Counted from the first letter of the stretch, positions 1 to 9,672 are shown. The stretch: DNA of 10,950 nucleotides from Burkholderiales bacterium (GCA_016791285.1 JAEUMX010000404.1:1-10950); one strand, 5' to 3'. The notes: a model not told the origin generated them from the sequence alone. Numbers and translations are program-made.

Positions 1-40
1 GCGTGACGAACTCCTGCGGCTCGTTGATGGTGACGTTCAT
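1..40 (-). CDS. N-terminal end of an unidentified protein (partial, runs off the left edge)
   Basis: Only 13 codons are visible, starting with ATG at 40-38 and encoding MNVTINEPQEFVT. The start is supported by a strong Shine-Dalgarno-like stretch (AAGGAGGGG on the minus strand, about 7 nt upstream of the ATG). The gene begins 61 bp after the stop of the universal stress protein gene on the same strand, so the two could be co-transcribed. Too little protein is present to name a family. That a gene starts here is inferred from the ribosome-binding site, the ATG and the open frame to the edge. Confidence 0.55.
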   Translation of the reverse strand, partial: MNVTINEPQEFVT

Positions 41-101
41 TTGCTACCCCTCCTTCGTGCGATGGAATCGATCGCCTTGACGATCGGTCTGCGCTTCGCT
101 C

Positions 102-560
102 TCACCGGAACACCAGCACGGGGACCTTCGAATGCGTCAGCACCTTCTGCGTCACGCTGCCCAGGAGCAGCGCCTCGATGCCGCTGCGGCCGTGCGATGC
201 CATGAAGATCATGCTGCAGCGCTGCTGCTCGGCGAGCTCGATGATGCCGCGATAGGGCTGCTCGTTTACCGCCACCACGGTGTCGCACTGGACGCCCTGG
301 CTGCGGGCGCGACTCGCCACCGCATCGACGAGCTGCCGCCCCTGACCCTCCATGCGCTCGATGATCATCTCGGGTGTGAGGGATTGCGCCCCGTGCGACG
401 CGAAATCGCTGAAGGACACCACTTCCATCACCGGCCGGGGCGACCTCACGTACACGGCGATCATGCTCGCCCCCAGGCGCTTGCAAAATTCGATGGCATG
501 GTCGACGGCCTTCTCGGCGAGCTCCGAGCCATCGGTAGGGACCACGATCTTGCTGAACAT
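102..560 (-). CDS. Universal stress protein (UspA family), 152 aa
   Basis: A small cytoplasmic Usp-domain protein (Rossmann-like alpha/beta fold) of the kind that helps cells survive starvation, oxidative or respiratory stress. The N-terminus MFSKIVVPTDGSELA is the classic first strand with the nucleotide-binding Asp, and the C-terminal half has ASHGRSGIEALLLGS (121-135). That matches the ATP-binding pattern G-2x-G-9x-G-S/T of MJ0577-type Usps, except that the first Gly is Ala121. The end, KVPVLVFR, is also typical. The open frame reaches back to 626, but the ATG at 560-558 is chosen: homology begins there and AAAGGGAGG lies just upstream, while the extra 22 residues look non-coding. At 152 aa it is a normal single-domain length. 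The substrate and stress signal cannot be read from sequence. Confidence 0.93.
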   Translation of the reverse strand: MFSKIVVPTDGSELAEKAVDHAIEFCKRLGASMIAVYVRSPRPVMEVVSFSDFASHGAQSLTPEMIIERMEGQGRQLVDAVASRARSQGVQCDTVVAVNEQPYRGIIELAEQQRCSMIFMASHGRSGIEALLLGSVTQKVLTHSKVPVLVFR

Positions 561-737
561 TCCTGACCTCCCTTTCTCGCATGCGGGCGGCGAGGGTCGA
601 TGTGAAGCGATCGACTTCTCGTGCACTCGCGGGGTGACCTATAGTAAATAGCCGGTGAGCACCCGGACTCATGGCGGCAAACATAGAGGGCATATGAAAA
701 TGTCTATTCTTGCGTCGCACAAGAATACGGCTTTCCG
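561..737. promoter_or_regulatory. Intergenic region between the usp gene and the LysR-type remnant
   Basis: This 177-bp region separates the minus-strand usp gene from the plus-strand regulator remnant and must contain the usp promoter. It is more A+T rich than its surroundings at about 640-735. No -35/-10 pair on the minus strand is convincing; TTTACTATAG near 640-650 is the best -10-like patch but lacks a good -35 partner. A perfect 8-bp inverted repeat lies at 705-727 and is listed separately. I found no ORF with a believable start here. Confidence 0.45.
705..727. repeat. Perfect 8-bp inverted repeat (candidate operator)
   Basis: TATTCTTG at 705-712 and CAAGAATA at 720-727 are exact reverse complements separated by 7 nt (CGTCGCA). 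No T-run follows on either strand, so a terminator is unlikely. The A+T-rich arms in a G+C-rich genome, and the position upstream of both the usp gene and the regulator remnant, suggest a binding site for a dimeric regulator. The protein that would bind cannot be named. Confidence 0.5.
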
Positions 738-1032
738 ATGCAACCGCTCCGCCGAAGCCTCGAGCCGGGGGCGGCCATGAGGGCTACCGACCCGCTGCCA
801 GGCACCGATCTGGTGTTCACGACCAGCCGCCACTTCGCGCAGTACTACGCGAACCTCTTGCCGCTCGCGATGCTGCCGGCCCCGATCGATTTTCCGCGCA
901 TGCGCTTCTATCAACTGTGGCACGACCGCACCCCATCGCTCGCCCGCGCATAGCTGGCTCTGCGGCCTCGTCACGGAGGCGGGACGCAGGCTCCAAGCCG
1001 AGAGCCGGGCCGCGGCGCCGCAGGCGCGTTAG
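738..1032 (+). pseudogene. Truncated, frameshifted C-terminal remnant of a LysR-type transcriptional regulator
   Basis: From 777 the plus strand encodes a stretch that reads like the last part of a LysR substrate-binding domain: TDLVFTTSRHFAQYY, then LPLAMLPAPIDFPRM, then FYQLWHDRT. The frame then meets a stop at 951-953. Removing one C from the CCCC run at 931-934 restores a 32-codon continuation (HRSPAHSWLCGLVTEAG and onward) ending at TAG 1030-1032. This is the normal LysR/NahR/NodD-like ending, where LWHxRTH is followed by a spaced PAHxWLR motif. The helix-turn-helix and most of the effector domain (about 200 residues) are absent; upstream is only intergenic DNA. It is therefore a real truncation, even if the one-base shift proved to be a sequencing error. 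The left boundary of homology is uncertain, between about 738 and 780. It is the only plus-strand gene trace in the window. Confidence 0.72.
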
Positions 1033-1053
1033 AGGCGGCGCAGGCGGTGCGTG

Positions 1054-1080
1054 ACCACTGCCGGCAAACGCTGCGGTGGT
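1054..1080. terminator. Weak hairpin between pyruvate kinase and the LysR remnant
   Basis: ACCACTGC (1054-1061) and GCGGTGGT (1073-1080) can pair over an 11-nt loop, with a U-G wobble in the plus transcript or a C-A mismatch in the minus transcript. The hairpin sits 26 bp past the pyk stop and 21 bp past the remnant's end, between convergent ends, where a bidirectional terminator would be expected. Neither side has a T-run, so a Rho-independent terminator is not proven. Confidence 0.25.
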
Positions 1081-1106
1081 GGGGCATCCTCATCCGAACC
1101 TTCCGC

Positions 1107-2534
1107 CTACGGCTTCGGGGCGCTGATGTGCGCGATGTGGAGGAGGTTGGTGTTGCCGGCGCTGCCGAACGGCAGTCCGGACACGATCACGACCGTCTCG
1201 CCCGCCTGCGCAAAGCCCTCGGACTGGGCGGCACGGCAGGCGTAATTCACCATGTCGGTCACATGGCTCACTTCGGGCGAGGGCACGGCATGGATACCCC
1301 ACGCCAACGCCATGCGCCGCGCCGTGGTCAGATGCGGCGTGACGCCGAGGATTGGCGCCGCAGGACGCTCGCGCGCCGCGCGCAGTCCGGTGAATCCCGA
1401 GGACGTGTAGGTGATGGTCGCTGCGGGCCCGAGCAGCGCGGCCACGCGCCGCAGGGCGCTGCAGATCGCGTCCGGCGTGGTCGCCTGGGAGCCGGTGTTG
1501 CTCGCTTCCAGGCCCGTGCGATAGAAAGGATCCTGCTCCACGCGCTGGATGATGCGGTCCATCATCAGCACCGCCTCGCGCGGAAAGCTCCCGGACGCCG
1601 ATTCGGCCGAGAGCATCACCGCGTCCACGCCGTCGTAGATCGCAGTGGCCACGTCCGATGCTTCCGCCCGCGTCGGCACCGGCGAGTTGATCATCGACTC
1701 GAGCATCTGGGTGGCCACCACCACCGGCTTGCCCAGGCGACGGCACTCTCGCACGATGCGCCGCTGTATCTCGGGCACCTGCTCCGGCGGCATCTCCACC
1801 CCGAGATCGCCGCGTGCGACCATGATGCCGTCGCAAAGCTCCACGATTGCCTCGAGGTGGTCGATGGCGGACGGCTTTTCGAGCTTCGCCATGAGCCACG
1901 CGCGCTTGCCGACGAGGGCGCGTGCCTCCTCGATGTCCTGCGGACGCTGCACAAACGAGAGCGCGATCCAGTCGACGCCGAGCTCGATGCCGAACTCCAG
2001 ATCCTTGCGGTCCTTTCCCGTGAGCGGCGAAATCGGCAGCACCACGCCGGGCACGTTCACGCCCTTGCGGTCGGACACCGTGCCGCCCACCATCACGCTC
2101 GTCTCGGCGAAATCGGGCCCCGAGCGATCGACGCGCAGCCGCACCTTGCCGTCGTCCACCAAGAGCTCGGTGCCGATTTGCACCGCGGCGAAAATCTCCG
2201 GGTGCAGGAGCGGGGCGCGCGTCGTATCCCCCGGTGTCGCATCCATGTCGAGCCGCCACGGATCACCGACGTTGAGCTGGATCTTGCCGTCGGCGATCGT
2301 GCCGATGCGCAGCTTCGGCCCCTGCAGATCGAGCAGTACGCCGATCGGCCGCCCGACATCCTGCTCGATCTTGCGAATGATGCGCACCCGTTCGGCATGG
2401 TCGGCGTGCGTGCCGTGACTGAAGTTCAGCCGGAACACGTCGGCCCCCGCCTCGAACAGCGCACGGACTTGCGCTTCCGTCGAGCTGGCCGGTCCGAGGG
2501 TGGCGACGATCTTGGCGCTACGACTGCGGCGCAT
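1107..2534 (-). CDS. pyk: Pyruvate kinase, 475 aa
   Basis: Catalyses PEP + ADP -> pyruvate + ATP in the cytoplasm. The barrel carries FRLNFSHG (34-41), DLQGPKLRIG (69-78) and LLVDDGKV (124-131). MAKLEK (215-220) supplies the catalytic Lys217 and metal-binding Glu219. VARGDLGVE (239-247), ATQMLESM (274-281) and LSAESASGSFPREA (308-321) complete the active site, and the C-terminal allosteric-type domain spans about 350-470. At 475 aa it has the usual bacterial length, and the B-domain region (DGKIQLNVGD) reads more like PykA than PykF. The ATG at 2534 has AAGGAG about 8 nt upstream. It lies 57 bp after the glcG-like gene and ends the glyoxylate run, making it the last step of glyoxylate-to-pyruvate conversion. 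A dedicated copy in gcl operons is known from pseudomonads, so this is probably not the housekeeping enzyme. Control by effectors cannot be predicted. Confidence 0.97.
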   Translation of the reverse strand: MRRSRSAKIVATLGPASSTEAQVRALFEAGADVFRLNFSHGTHADHAERVRIIRKIEQDVGRPIGVLLDLQGPKLRIGTIADGKIQLNVGDPWRLDMDATPGDTTRAPLLHPEIFAAVQIGTELLVDDGKVRLRVDRSGPDFAETSVMVGGTVSDRKGVNVPGVVLPISPLTGKDRKDLEFGIELGVDWIALSFVQRPQDIEEARALVGKRAWLMAKLEKPSAIDHLEAIVELCDGIMVARGDLGVEMPPEQVPEIQRRIVRECRRLGKPVVVATQMLESMINSPVPTRAEASDVATAIYDGVDAVMLSAESASGSFPREAVLMMDRIIQRVEQDPFYRTGLEASNTGSQATTPDAICSALRRVAALLGPAATITYTSSGFTGLRAARERPAAPILGVTPHLTTARRMALAWGIHAVPSPEVSHVTDMVNYACRAAQSEGFAQAGETVVIVSGLPFGSAGNTNLLHIAHISAPKP

Positions 2535-2591
2535 GGCTCAGGCTCCTTGACGCGTGCTGCGCGCCGTTGCGGTGAGAAAAATGGCGTATAG

Positions 2592-3005
2592 TCAGAATTC
2601 GTACTTCGCGCCGATCGCGGCAACGCCGGCTCGCGCCACCTGCGCGTCCTCGCCGGCTTTCACACCGGACACGCCCACGGCACCGACGACTTCGCCGCCG
2701 ACGATGATCATCTCGCCGCCTTCGAGCGGCACCACCGGCATCTTGAGCGCGGCGAAGCGGCCGTTGTTGACCATGTCCTCGTAGACCTTGCTCGGGCGGC
2801 GCGCGAGCACGCAGGTGCGTGCCTTCTCCGGCGCCACCGCGGCGCTCATCGGCGGCGCGCCATCCATGCGCTGCAGCCACATGAGGTGGCCGCCGTCGTC
2901 GCACACCGAGATCGTCACCGCCCAGCCGTTGCGCAGTGCTTCGGCTTCGGCGGCAGCGGCGATGGTCTTCACGTCGTCGGCATCGAGGGCGGGTCGGGTT
3001 CGCAT
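2592..3005 (-). CDS. glcG: GlcG/HbpS-like protein, 137 aa
   Basis: A small single-domain protein of the GlcG/HbpS family (Pfam PF03928 by recognition). Seen are the N-terminal helix (DVKTIAAAAEAEALRNGW), the VTISVCDDGGHLMWLQRMDGA core at 30-50 (quoted only as landmarks: DDGGH 36-40, RMDGA 46-50), KART (61-64), PVVPLEGGEMIIVGGE (90-105) and GVSGVKAGEDAQVARAG (111-127). These are the hallmarks of the family. The E. coli member is encoded in the glycolate oxidase operon and has no settled function; HbpS of Streptomyces binds haem and signals redox state. No signal peptide is visible, so it is probably cytoplasmic. It lies 17 bp after the glycerate kinase gene, with a weak GGAG upstream, suggesting translational coupling. 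Its place in a glyoxylate operon supports a C2-metabolism role, but no catalytic function should be assumed. Confidence 0.88.
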   Translation of the reverse strand: MRTRPALDADDVKTIAAAAEAEALRNGWAVTISVCDDGGHLMWLQRMDGAPPMSAAVAPEKARTCVLARRPSKVYEDMVNNGRFAALKMPVVPLEGGEMIIVGGEVVGAVGVSGVKAGEDAQVARAGVAAIGAKYEF

Positions 3006-3022
3006 GGCGGGGAGCTCCGGCG

Positions 3023-4312
3023 CTATCGACGCTGCGCGGCGTCTGGGGTCACGAGAATGGCGCGAAAATCGTTGACGTTGGTAAGGGTCGGACCGGTCAC
3101 GACCGAATCCCCGAGGGCTTCGAAGAAGCCGTGGCCGTCGTTGTCGGCGAGGCGGTCACGGGGACGGATGCCTTTCGCCCAGGCGCGCGACAGCGTATCC
3201 GGCGCGAGATAGGCGCCGGCGATCTCCTCCTGCCCATCGACCCCGTCGGTGTCACCGGCGATGGCGTGAATGCCGGCGTGTCCGTCCAGGGCTACCGCGA
3301 GCGAGAGCAGGAACTCGACGTTGCGCCCGCCGCGCCCCTTACCGTGCACGGTGACCGTGGTCTCCCCGCCCGACAAGAGCACGCAAGGCGCGGGAACGGG
3401 CTGCCCGTGCGCCGCGACCTGCAGGGCGATGCCGGCCATCACCTTGCCGACATCGCGCGCTTCGCCCTCGATGCGATCGCCGAGGATCACGGTCTGCACA
3501 CCCGCCGCGCGCGCGACCGCCGCGGCGGCTTCGAGCGCCATCTGCGGCGTAGCCACCATGCGCACCTCGTTGCCCGCGAGGCGGGGATCACCGGGCTTCA
3601 CCGACTCGCCGCGGCCGCTGGCGAGGATCTCGTGCACCGCCGGCGGGACGTCGATCGCGTAGCGGCGGACGATGTCCGCAGCATCGGCGCAGGTGGTGGA
3701 ATCCCCCACCGTGGGCCCGGAAGCGATGTCCATCGGATTGTCGCCGGGCACGTCGGACAGGAGCATCGTCACGACCTTGGCGGGATGGCACGCCGCCGCC
3801 AGCCGCCCACCCTTGATCGCCGACAGGTGCCGGCGCACGCAGTTCATCTCGGTGATGCTCGCGCCGGACTTGAGCAGCGCGCGGTTGACCGCCTGCTTGT
3901 CCTCCAGCGTGAGTCCTTCCTGCGGCAGCACGAGCAGCGACGAACCGCCGCCGGAGATGAGGCACACCACCAGATCGTCCGCCGTAAGCCCTTGGACGAA
4001 CTCCAGAATGCGTCCTGAGGCGGCGAGGCTCGCCGCGTCCGGCACCGGATGCGCGGACTGAATGATCTCGATGCGCCGGCAGGGCACCTCGTAGCCGTAG
4101 CGCGTGACCACCAGGCCGGTCAGTTCTCCCGGCCAATGCTCTTCGAAGGCTTTCGCCATCGCCGCCGACGCCTTGCCGGCGCCGATCACGAGCGTGCGCC
4201 CCTTGGGCGCGACCGGCAAATGCAGCGGAATGCAGTGCGCCGGCTGCGCCGCGGCAATCGCGGCATCGAACATCTGGCGCAGCAGTTTACGGGGCTCGAT
4301 CGCCATGGTCAT
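3023..4312 (-). CDS. ttuD: Glycerate 2-kinase (MOFRL family, TtuD/GckA type), 429 aa
   Basis: Phosphorylates D-glycerate, giving 2-phosphoglycerate in the family's characterised bacterial members. Two domains are visible. The N-terminal DUF4147 domain (about 8-240) has VIGAGKASAAMAKAF (42-56, with Lys47), LISGGGSSLL (118-127), RRHLSAIKGGRLA (160-172) and LSDVPGDNPMDIASGP (185-200). The C-terminal MOFRL domain (about 305-420) has LLSGGETTVTVHGKGRGGRN (312-331), AGDTDGVDG (352-360) and TGPTLTNVNDFRAILV (406-421). The family usually has GPTGTNVND; here a Leu replaces the Gly. The length is typical. Start choice is slightly open: ATG at 4312 has GAGGA about 5 nt away, and a second ATG at 4306 would remove two residues. 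It follows the DUF3830 gene by 42 bp and takes the product of the reductase encoded two genes upstream. It is unrelated to GlxK/GarK kinases. Confidence 0.95.
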   Translation of the reverse strand: MTMAIEPRKLLRQMFDAAIAAAQPAHCIPLHLPVAPKGRTLVIGAGKASAAMAKAFEEHWPGELTGLVVTRYGYEVPCRRIEIIQSAHPVPDAASLAASGRILEFVQGLTADDLVVCLISGGGSSLLVLPQEGLTLEDKQAVNRALLKSGASITEMNCVRRHLSAIKGGRLAAACHPAKVVTMLLSDVPGDNPMDIASGPTVGDSTTCADAADIVRRYAIDVPPAVHEILASGRGESVKPGDPRLAGNEVRMVATPQMALEAAAAVARAAGVQTVILGDRIEGEARDVGKVMAGIALQVAAHGQPVPAPCVLLSGGETTVTVHGKGRGGRNVEFLLSLAVALDGHAGIHAIAGDTDGVDGQEEIAGAYLAPDTLSRAWAKGIRPRDRLADNDGHGFFEALGDSVVTGPTLTNVNDFRAILVTPDAAQRR

Positions 4313-4354
4313 CGCATCCTCGGAGTCGTTACTCGCGCGCTTCTTCGCCGCATC

Positions 4355-4771
4355 TCAGGCACCCGCCTCGAAGACGATGTCCTGAGCGCCTTCCCAGAGC
4401 ACCCGCCGCCCCATCTCGGCGAGTTGCTCCTGGCCTTCCACGACGGTCAGGAAGTGGTTGCCGGCGAGCATGCCCATCTTGCTCGCGAAGCACGCACTCC
4501 CATAGGTGAACAAGATCTCGGTCTCGCTGAAGCCCCCCGGATAGAGCAGGAGATCTCCGCGCGAAGGATGGCAGGTATGATTTTCGAAGCCGACGCCGGT
4601 CTCGAAATCCCCCAGCGGAATCCACACGGCTTCCCCGCTCCAGCGCGAATGGATGACGCGGTTGCGAAACGGCAGCAGCGCAAGGAACGCGGCGCAGGTC
4701 TTGGGGGCACTCTCGTCCTCGAGCCGCGCCACGAAACGATACGTCCCGACGTTGATGCGAAGTGTGCGCAT
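4355..4771 (-). CDS. DUF3830 family cyclophilin-like protein of unknown function, 138 aa
   Basis: Recognised as a DUF3830 protein, a family with a predicted cyclophilin-like beta-barrel fold. Landmarks are APKTCAAFLALLPF (22-35), IHSRWSGEAVWIPLGD (40-55), HPSRGDLLLYPGG (68-80), SETEILFTYG (82-91) and MLAGNHFLTV (101-110). There is no signal peptide, membrane segment or known catalytic motif, and the length fits a single domain. ATG 4771 is preceded by AAGGGGAG at about 9 nt. It lies 30 bp after glxR and 42 bp before the glycerate kinase gene, so it is very probably in the same transcript. No biochemical role is established. Its position between a tartronate semialdehyde-forming/reducing pair and glycerate kinase suggests it acts on, binds or protects a C2/C3 hydroxy- or oxo-acid. 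That is inference from context only. Confidence 0.85.
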   Translation of the reverse strand: MRTLRINVGTYRFVARLEDESAPKTCAAFLALLPFRNRVIHSRWSGEAVWIPLGDFETGVGFENHTCHPSRGDLLLYPGGFSETEILFTYGSACFASKMGMLAGNHFLTVVEGQEQLAEMGRRVLWEGAQDIVFEAGA

Positions 4772-4801
4772 TGGCGTCGCTCCCCTTCGTGGCGACCGGC
4801 A

Positions 4802-5695
4802 TCAGCCGGCCTGCTGTCCGATCTCGAAATTCGCCATGACCTCCAGCGCCCGGACCAGGGCCGAGTGGTCCCACGCGGCACCGCCGTTGGCCACGCAGGC
4901 GCTGAAGAGCTGCTGCGCCGTCGCGGTGGCCGGCAGTGCCAGTCCAAGCGATCGCGCCGCCGACAGCGCAAGGTTGAGATCCTTCTGGTGCAGCGCGATG
5001 CGGAATCCGGGGTCGAACGTGCGCTTGATCATGCGCTCGCCGAGGATGTCGAGGATGCGCGAGGTGGCGAGCCCGCCCAGCAGCGCCTGACGCACCTTGG
5101 CCGGGTCGGCGCCGGCCTTGGCGGCGAAGAGCAGCCCTTCGGCCACCGCGCCGATGGTCAGCGCGACCACGATCTGGTTCGCGACCTTGCAGGTCTGGCC
5201 GTCGCCGTTGCCGCCCACCAGCGTGATGTTCTTGCCCATCAGCTCGAACACCGGCTTGACGCGGTCGAACGCCGCCTGCGGGCCGCCGACCATGATCGAC
5301 AGCGTAGCGTTCTTCGCACCGACGTCCCCGCCCGAGACCGGCGCATCGAGATAGTCGCAGCCGAGCGCGTTGATCTTCTTTGCGTACTCCTTCGTTTCCA
5401 CCGGCGAGATCGAGCTCATGTCGACCACCACCTTGCCCTTGGAAAGGCCCGCGGCGACGCCATTCTCGCCGAACAGCGCCGCCCCGACGTCGGGCGTGTC
5501 GGGCACCATGGTGATGACGATGTCGGATTTCTCCGCGACTTCCTTGCTGCTGGCGCACGCCCGCCCGCCCGCAGTCGTCAGTTCCGCGGGCACGTTCCCG
5601 ATGGTGTGCAGGTAGACCTCGTGGCCGCCCTTGATGAGGTGCCCCGCCATCGGGGTGCCCATGATCCCCAAGCCTATGAATCCGACCTTGCTCAT
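4802..5695 (-). CDS. glxR: Tartronate semialdehyde reductase (2-hydroxy-3-oxopropionate reductase), 297 aa
   Basis: Reduces tartronate semialdehyde to D-glycerate with NAD(P)H. It belongs to the 3-hydroxyisobutyrate dehydrogenase-like beta-hydroxyacid dehydrogenases. The N-terminal Rossmann domain starts VGFIGLGIMGTPMAGHL (4-20, GxGxxG type). DAPVSGGDVGA (118-128) is the substrate-binding segment, GQTCKVANQ (166-174) carries the catalytic Lys170 and Asn173, and HQKDLNLA (236-243) includes the conserved Lys238. The length matches the family. ATG 5695 has a strong AAGGAGA about 7 nt upstream. It follows gcl by 99 bp, where many gcl operons carry hyi; here the reductase takes the Gcl product directly. 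3-Hydroxyisobutyrate dehydrogenase is the main alternative, but the adjoining gcl and glycerate kinase genes make GlxR much more likely. Confidence 0.95.
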   Translation of the reverse strand: MSKVGFIGLGIMGTPMAGHLIKGGHEVYLHTIGNVPAELTTAGGRACASSKEVAEKSDIVITMVPDTPDVGAALFGENGVAAGLSKGKVVVDMSSISPVETKEYAKKINALGCDYLDAPVSGGDVGAKNATLSIMVGGPQAAFDRVKPVFELMGKNITLVGGNGDGQTCKVANQIVVALTIGAVAEGLLFAAKAGADPAKVRQALLGGLATSRILDILGERMIKRTFDPGFRIALHQKDLNLALSAARSLGLALPATATAQQLFSACVANGGAAWDHSALVRALEVMANFEIGQQAG

Positions 5696-5722
5696 TCACT
5701 GTCTCCTTTTCGTTTGCTCGTA

Positions 5723-5739
5723 GCCCGCATCCGGCAGGC
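5723..5739 (-). other. Small hairpin in the gcl-glxR spacer
   Basis: In the minus-strand transcript GCCTGC (5739-5734) can pair with GCGGGC (5728-5723) around a 5-nt loop, with one U-G wobble. It lies in the 99-bp gcl-glxR gap, the widest within the six-gene run, and is not followed by a T-run. It could be an mRNA processing or stability element, or chance pairing in G+C-rich DNA. No remnant of hyi is visible in this gap. Confidence 0.2.
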
Positions 5740-5794
5740 TCAAAGATACGGCCTGACCCAGCGCAGCCCCGTCACGGTGTCTGATGCGCGCGGA

Positions 5795-7591
<1,797 letters not shown>

Positions 7592-7648
7592 GTCTGAGAT
7601 TCCTCGCTTTGGTCTTGGTTACTGCGTGTCCTCGCCCGGTGGCACGAG

Positions 7649-7678
7649 CGGAAGCGAGTATAGAGCGACCCGCTTCCG
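7649..7678. repeat. 8-bp inverted repeat overlapping the candidate gcl promoter (putative operator)
   Basis: CGGAAGCG (7649-7656) and CGCTTCCG (7671-7678) are exact reverse complements separated by 14 nt, so their centres are 22 bp, about two helical turns, apart. The repeat lies across the proposed -10 and spacer region, so a bound regulator would compete with RNA polymerase. The 14-nt gap makes a stable RNA hairpin less likely than a protein-binding role. The binding protein is unknown, and no intact regulator gene is in the window. Confidence 0.5.
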
Positions 7679-7684
7679 TCTGAA
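7657..7684 (-). promoter_or_regulatory. Candidate sigma70-type promoter of the gcl operon
   Basis: On the minus strand TTCAGA (7684-7679, four of six matches to TTGACA) is separated by 16 nt from TATACT (7662-7657, five of six matches to TATAAT). Transcription would start near 7650 and leave a leader of about 60 nt before the gcl ATG. This is the best match in the spacer, found by eye; no start site has been mapped. Confidence 0.5.
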
Positions 7685-7775
7685 CCCCGTGCTCTTCCAA
7701 TACAGGCTATGCGGGATTTCGTATTTCCATCGCCGGCCTGCTACGAAACCCCGCCGCTTGGGACTTCCACCACCT

Positions 7776-7801
7776 CGCGAACCCGCATCACCGGGTTCGC
7801 G
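7776..7801 (-). terminator. Perfect 10-bp hairpin just downstream of lldP
   Basis: CGCGAACCCG (7776-7785) and CGGGTTCGCG (7792-7801) pair exactly over a 6-nt loop, starting 5 bp past the lldP stop codon. The stem is very stable, but no T-run follows on the minus strand. It may therefore be a Rho-type or mRNA 3'-end-stabilising structure rather than a classical intrinsic terminator. It would set lldP apart from the gcl operon. Confidence 0.5.
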
Positions 7802-7806
7802 CATCG

Positions 7807-9498
<1,692 letters not shown>

Positions 9499-9672
9499 TT
9501 GAAAGCCCCCTACTGTTGAGATTGATTATCTTCGGGTCCTCCCAACGGGCGATGGGGCTCAACTGTGCGGTGCGCAACAAGAGCCGTTAGCCTCTACGTA
9601 TTCGCAACCCCGAACTGTAGTTCTCTCTCATGAGCGCAGCAAGGGAAAAAGGGAAAAGGGGGCGAATTCGGC
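9499..9672 (-). promoter_or_regulatory. Intergenic region upstream of lldP
   Basis: This 174-bp non-coding gap between the isomerase-like gene and lldP should carry the lldP promoter. A GATAAT sequence (minus strand, near 9526-9531) resembles a -10 box, but no good -35 lies at the right distance. Immediately after the isomerase-like gene is a 22-nt pure purine tract on the plus strand (9641-9662), which would read as a C/T-rich tract in the transcript. No hairpin precedes it, so it is not a clear terminator. Confidence 0.4.

Larger units (their letters stand above)
7592..7806 (-). promoter_or_regulatory. Leader/spacer region between lldP and gcl
   Basis: This 215-bp non-coding stretch holds, in the direction of transcription, a strong hairpin just past the lldP stop, a moderately A+T-rich patch near 7695-7735 with a short direct repeat (GAAAT-AC-GAAAT on the minus strand), a candidate promoter with an overlapping inverted repeat, and the gcl ribosome-binding site. 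No small ORF here looks real. The layout suggests gcl and the genes after it can be transcribed independently of lldP. Confidence 0.55.

Noticed and set aside
561..626. A 22-residue N-terminal extension of the universal stress protein
   Set aside because: The Usp fold starts at MFSKIVVPTDGS, which has a good ribosome-binding site just upstream; the extension has no family resemblance.
37..720. A 227-codon minus-strand frame overlapping the usp gene
   Set aside because: A different reading frame over the real usp gene; the composition is Arg-rich and there is no homology that I recognise.
1047..2591. A 514-codon plus-strand frame over the pyruvate kinase gene
   Set aside because: Antisense shadow of pyk with Arg/His-rich composition, and no ribosome-binding site or family resemblance was seen.
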